The notes under the pieces: model-generated
Told to the model about the DNA's origin: nothing
The model's input: only the letters and a program-made list of their open reading frames with translations
Database searches by the model: none
Shown here: positions 60,501 through 64,000 of the stretch, piece by piece
How the letters are laid out: every line of letters begins with the position of its first letter
Numbering within the stretch: position 1 is the first letter of the stretch
Assembly (NCBI GenBank): GCA_036897445.1
Contig: JAYMTL010000026.1
Span: 1 to 64,000, forward strand
DNA from: Pelargonium tetragonum
Lineage: Eukaryota; Streptophyta; Magnoliopsida; Geraniales; Geraniaceae
Reading direction: 5' to 3'
DNA: 64,000 bases
Position numbers and translations under genes: made by a program

Positions 60501-63339
60501 CAAGAACCATAGTGAAGCACCCGATAGGACTGACAAACTTCGAAGGAAAAGAGATCCCTCGTAGCAGCCTTTACTAGTTATAGATTTAGCTTTGACTTTC
60601 CTCAATAAGCAGACCTTACACCTCGTAAAGAAAAAACTTGCTTTCTTCTATTTATTATTAGTTTCTTTTTCTTCCAGTTATCCTGCCCGGATCTTCTTTA
60701 GAATCAAGCTGCCAGGGCCGTATTACTAGAAAATATCTTGACTTTACTCTTAAAGAGGGGCTTAAATCCAACTACTAGCGTAGAATTTTTTATTCTAAAT
60801 TATTAAAATACAGCCCCCCATCTTAAACTTCTAAGGCTTTCGAAAGGCATTATGAGATTTCATTTTAGAAAATAATACTGGGTTCCTCGGGTACTCCTAG
60901 AACTAAGAAGTAATTCCTAGATCCGTTTTTACAAAAAGAGAGGTTAAAGTAACGAGGCCACAAGTCTAAGTAAACTTCATAAATAAAGGGTTCCCCTAAA
61001 GAAAGATCCTTGTATTTAAGATTCTAAAACCTAACTCAAAACCCATAAAAGCCCCCTTTGCTATCAGATGAAAAAGACTCCCCCCTATGCCCACAAGTCC
61101 CGTTTTACACTAAAAATTTCTCTTAAATTTATACCCGGAACCCCGGCAGTGTATAGGCATCCTCTTGACTTTCCTGATTAGTCTACAGTAAAAAGAAAGT
61201 GTAGTTTAACCCCGCGAATTTCTTTCGATCGAACTCGATTTCTAATACTTTTGTGGAAAAAAGGTAATAATGTATAGGACTTGATTTTCTTATCCTAGTG
61301 ATTCTTAAAATACAACTAGTAACAAAGAACTTAACAGACGCGAGGTTTTGCGAGACTGCTCCATATTCTATAGTTAAAAGCCCTTTACTAACCCATATAT
61401 AGGAAGAAAAGTTGTATAAATAACTTTAACTTAAGCTCTCATATATATACTGCGAAAAGGATTTACTAGTCTCAAAATGAGTTTATATTCAGTTGTCAGA
61501 ACTTCAAGGATTTGCTCTAAGGCCTTTTAGCTTTGCTTAGCACTTTAAATTAAGCTCGAGTAATTGTGGAAAGCCTTAATATTCTTAAAATAGCTCATAT
61601 TTAGGTTAGGATGCTTAGGGGTGTTTCAGAATAATATTCTTATTTAACTTATTAGAAAGATCTTTATACTTTATATTATATCAAAGGGGAGTATTAGAGT
61701 ATCCCCAAGATTGGAAAATACACGACGAACAGGTCAAGCAGTAAGGTTCTTATTGCTTATAGATATTACATACACATAAAAGTCTTTATTCTCATACCTC
61801 GGATTTTCCCTGTTTTTTCTAAAGTACTCCTAGAGAACTCCTACTACTGGGTAAGCCGTAAGGAAGCTTCCTTTACTAATCAAATAAGGAATCTGAAAGA
61901 CATTAATTAAATTATACATCTTATAGTGAGTGCAAATAGGAATTTAAAGGGGTCGGCAGTCTAAAGCCACGCTGTTTCGCAATAACAAAGAGGCCTCTTA
62001 TATCTTATGGATCTCTTACTTAGAACAATATGTTTTAGCTCACAAAGAATATATAAATTAAGGGCTTTTTAAGTTATTCGTTTTCCCTGAAAAAGGGATT
62101 CTCCTTGAGTCCAACAAGGAGTTATAGTTAAGCCAAAAGTCTTTTAGATATAGGAAAATGAGAACCACTGGACTTACGCTCGTTTAGAGGGTTCAATCAA
62201 TTGGATTTTTTAGAATCCTTTTGTAGGAAGCCCCCTTACTAATAATTCAATGTAAAAACTTTAATAAACGTAATGTATTGGTATTCTCCAGAGGGAGTCT
62301 TATTAAAGGGCCCTCGTAGCACAGGCATCTAGTCCAGGTCTAGTATCCCATTATCATTGAAATTACCAGCTCTATACCCTTGTTAGGTTAGGTATAAGTC
62401 TATATTTAATCAAAGTCTAGTAAAGTACCGGATATATTGCACTTACCTATAAACTTTTTTTTTTAATTCACTATTAAAACTTTCGAACTAAAGATATAAA
62501 GCATCCTTTACGCATACATAGCATATACTTATTAACTTCTTGTACCCATTAAAGAGTTGACAAACAGATTGAATTTAGAAAATCTATATAAATTCCTTCT
62601 TAAAGGGAATTCTTGCGTACTTTTAGGATTGTTTCTCTATCTTAAGTGTTATTAAGAAGTCCTTATTTTAGATATTTTATTTGTTACTTAGTTTTAGATC
62701 CATTTAGAGGAAATAAGCAATTCCTAGGAAATTGCCGACATAGTAAAAGGACCCTTTATTCTTCATTACCTTTCTAACAAGGCATCTACTACAGAAGAGC
62801 TAATCCTTAGGAAAATCAGAATATCCGGGTAACTCTTTATCAAGAAAATCTTATATCGACTGGAATTCAACGTAAGACATACCGCCTAAAAGACTTCGGC
62901 TCGTATAGAGTTCATTTCACCAAAATCTAATAATACTTAGTCGCAAACGGGTAGCAGGATCCCAGACTTATAAAGAGCTTCTTAAAAAGTCAAATACTAT
63001 ACCTATTATTTAATAAATACCACAAGAACTTAGCTTTTTTTGTAGCTATTAGACCCCCCTAACTCCCTAGATACTATAAGAATTGCAGAACAAGGCCCGG
63101 GATCTCTAATCTTTAAAGGGAAGCAGCTTTCGCGTTCTCAGTTACAAAACATTGGGCCTAGTTAACCTCTTATTTACCTTAGTAATGGGTTTTTTTCGGT
63201 ATCCGGTTATATATAAGTCCTTAGAATATAAAGTTGTAAAGTAAGGGAGTTGCTTTATGCTTAGGTACAGTAAAAGAATTTGAAAGCATAGTATATAATA
63301 TTTGGAATCCTAAATAAACTTTCTGAGCACAGTAATTCC

Positions 63340-64000
63340 AGTTTCTTTAGTCTTTTGTTGGAGAAAAGAAAATGAAGGTAATGTAATTAAGAAAGTTATG
63401 AGAGTTAGGCATAAAGGAAACCCTTTTTACTATAGAATAGAGCAAGGCCAGTCTGGCAGGAGCTATTCGGCAAGTTGACTTGTGCTAGAGAGGATTAATG
63501 GATAACCGAAACCAGTTCTTTCTAGGTCTGAACCTCTAACGTCAGATGCTCTTAGGAAGTTCCTGTTTTAAGAGTTTGGAGCTATCATAGAAAAGTAGAA
63601 GAAAGAAATTAACTGTAACTATAGGAATTCTAGCTTTGGGGACAAAGATTTTCTAGAAGTAGAAGATAGGAAATAACTAACTCTATTTATTGTAGTTGTA
63701 GCTCTTGGTTTTGCTTTCTTTGCGTACAGCAGCTACTGTAGAACCAGAGGCTTAAATGAGTTCCCGTTTTTTCAGAAGTCTAGCTTTTAGGAAAGCCTTT
63801 TAGGAGATTGTCTATTCTGAGTTGAGATGAGATTCCTAGGATAAAGCAGATACTTGTACTTGTTGAACCTCTAATTGTATTTTCAAGGTAGAAGTTCTTA
63901 GTTTCCTTAGACCTGCTATTCAAGATCTTAATCTCTAATTTCTAGCTTTGAGAGAGTATAGTCCTAGACAGAAAAAAGGTATTCCTTGGTATTAGTTCTT
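63340..64000 (+). repeat. Probable R1-like or other decayed repeat at right edge
   Basis: The composition differs from the body: purine-rich, with many 'agttag', 'gaag' and 'ctagaagtag' words. 'gagagttaggcataaagg' (63399-63416) resembles 'agagttaggct' of the R1 copies near 15645 and 21813. Coding-like pieces include LALREYSPRQKKG near the end. No FNDK-type block is seen, so membership in R1 is uncertain. It runs off the window. Confidence 0.35.

Larger units (their letters stand above)
39065..63340. other. Gene-free AT-rich body, segment 6 (24 kb)
   Basis: This is the largest stretch without any supportable gene. Switch motifs are common throughout, for example 'cagggtcccc' (43883), 'ggggaccccct' (49255), 'aaggggcgctcc' (49362), 'aagggtcccc' (57250) and 'aagggttcccc' (60988). 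The longest frame of the window, 113 codons on the minus strand at 50855-51196, and a 97-codon plus frame at 57834-58127 lie here, but neither resembles a known protein. Three tRNA-like sites are annotated separately. Confidence 0.6.

Noticed and set aside
1-64000. Giant mitochondrial or plastid intergenic DNA
   Set aside because: tRNA-like sites and palindromic GC-type motifs suggested it, but 64 kb without one recognisable organellar gene makes it unlikely. The RIP-like islands also point to nuclear DNA.

Overview
This 64-kb window is a gene desert. I could not find one intact protein-coding gene, rRNA, functional tRNA, CRISPR array or complete mobile element. The sequence is AT-rich (roughly one third G+C by eye) and all six frames are dense in stops. 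The longest ATG-to-stop frame is 113 codons (50855-51196, minus). With about 7% stop codons per triplet at this composition, chance alone would give some thirty ATG frames of 60 codons or more in 64 kb, which is about what is present. I therefore list none of these frames as genes.

Two kinds of DNA alternate. (1) Repeat islands at about 1-1190, 15536-15760, 17390-18300 (minus strand), 21440-22010 with 22495-22640, 37485-39060, and probably 63340-64000 are decayed copies of one family, called R1 here. R1 is recognised by several shared short blocks in a constant order. In the two large islands the blocks recur about every 0.55-0.7 kb, so R1 looks like a tandem-modular element or gene family. 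Parts of the islands are very rich in TA and poor in CA/TG. That is the mark of repeat-induced point mutation (RIP) in filamentous ascomycete fungi, and it is my main reason for guessing a fungal nuclear genome (inference, moderate confidence). (2) The body between the islands, more than 50 kb, has no recognisable genes. It carries a recurring purine-to-pyrimidine switch of the form A-rich, GGG(G), 1-4 bases, CC(C), T-rich. Around 19.0-19.8 kb it recurs at about 76-97 bp, mostly 80-84.

Two further signals stand out. Many sites resemble tRNA T-arms (pol III B boxes), nearly all on the minus strand, and some have a D-arm-like block at tRNA distance. I read these as decayed tRNA genes or tRNA-derived repeats. 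Two stretches (about 1323-1890 and 33961-34380) read like the remains of real protein sequence, but are broken and of unknown identity.

Region by region: 1-1190 R1 island; 1300-2050 a less AT-rich insert flanked by tRNA-like direct repeats; 2050-15535 body; 15536-15760 R1 fragment; 15760-17390 body; 17390-18300 inverted R1; 18300-21440 body with the clearest ~80-bp spacing; 21440-22640 R1; 22640-33900 body; 33901-34380 coding-like fossil; 34380-37485 body; 37485-39060 R1 tandem island; 39060-63340 body; 63340-64000 R1-like remnant. The most likely setting is a heterochromatic block (pericentromeric, subtelomeric or an AT-rich isochore) made of old decayed repeats. I found no working biological system that I can defend.
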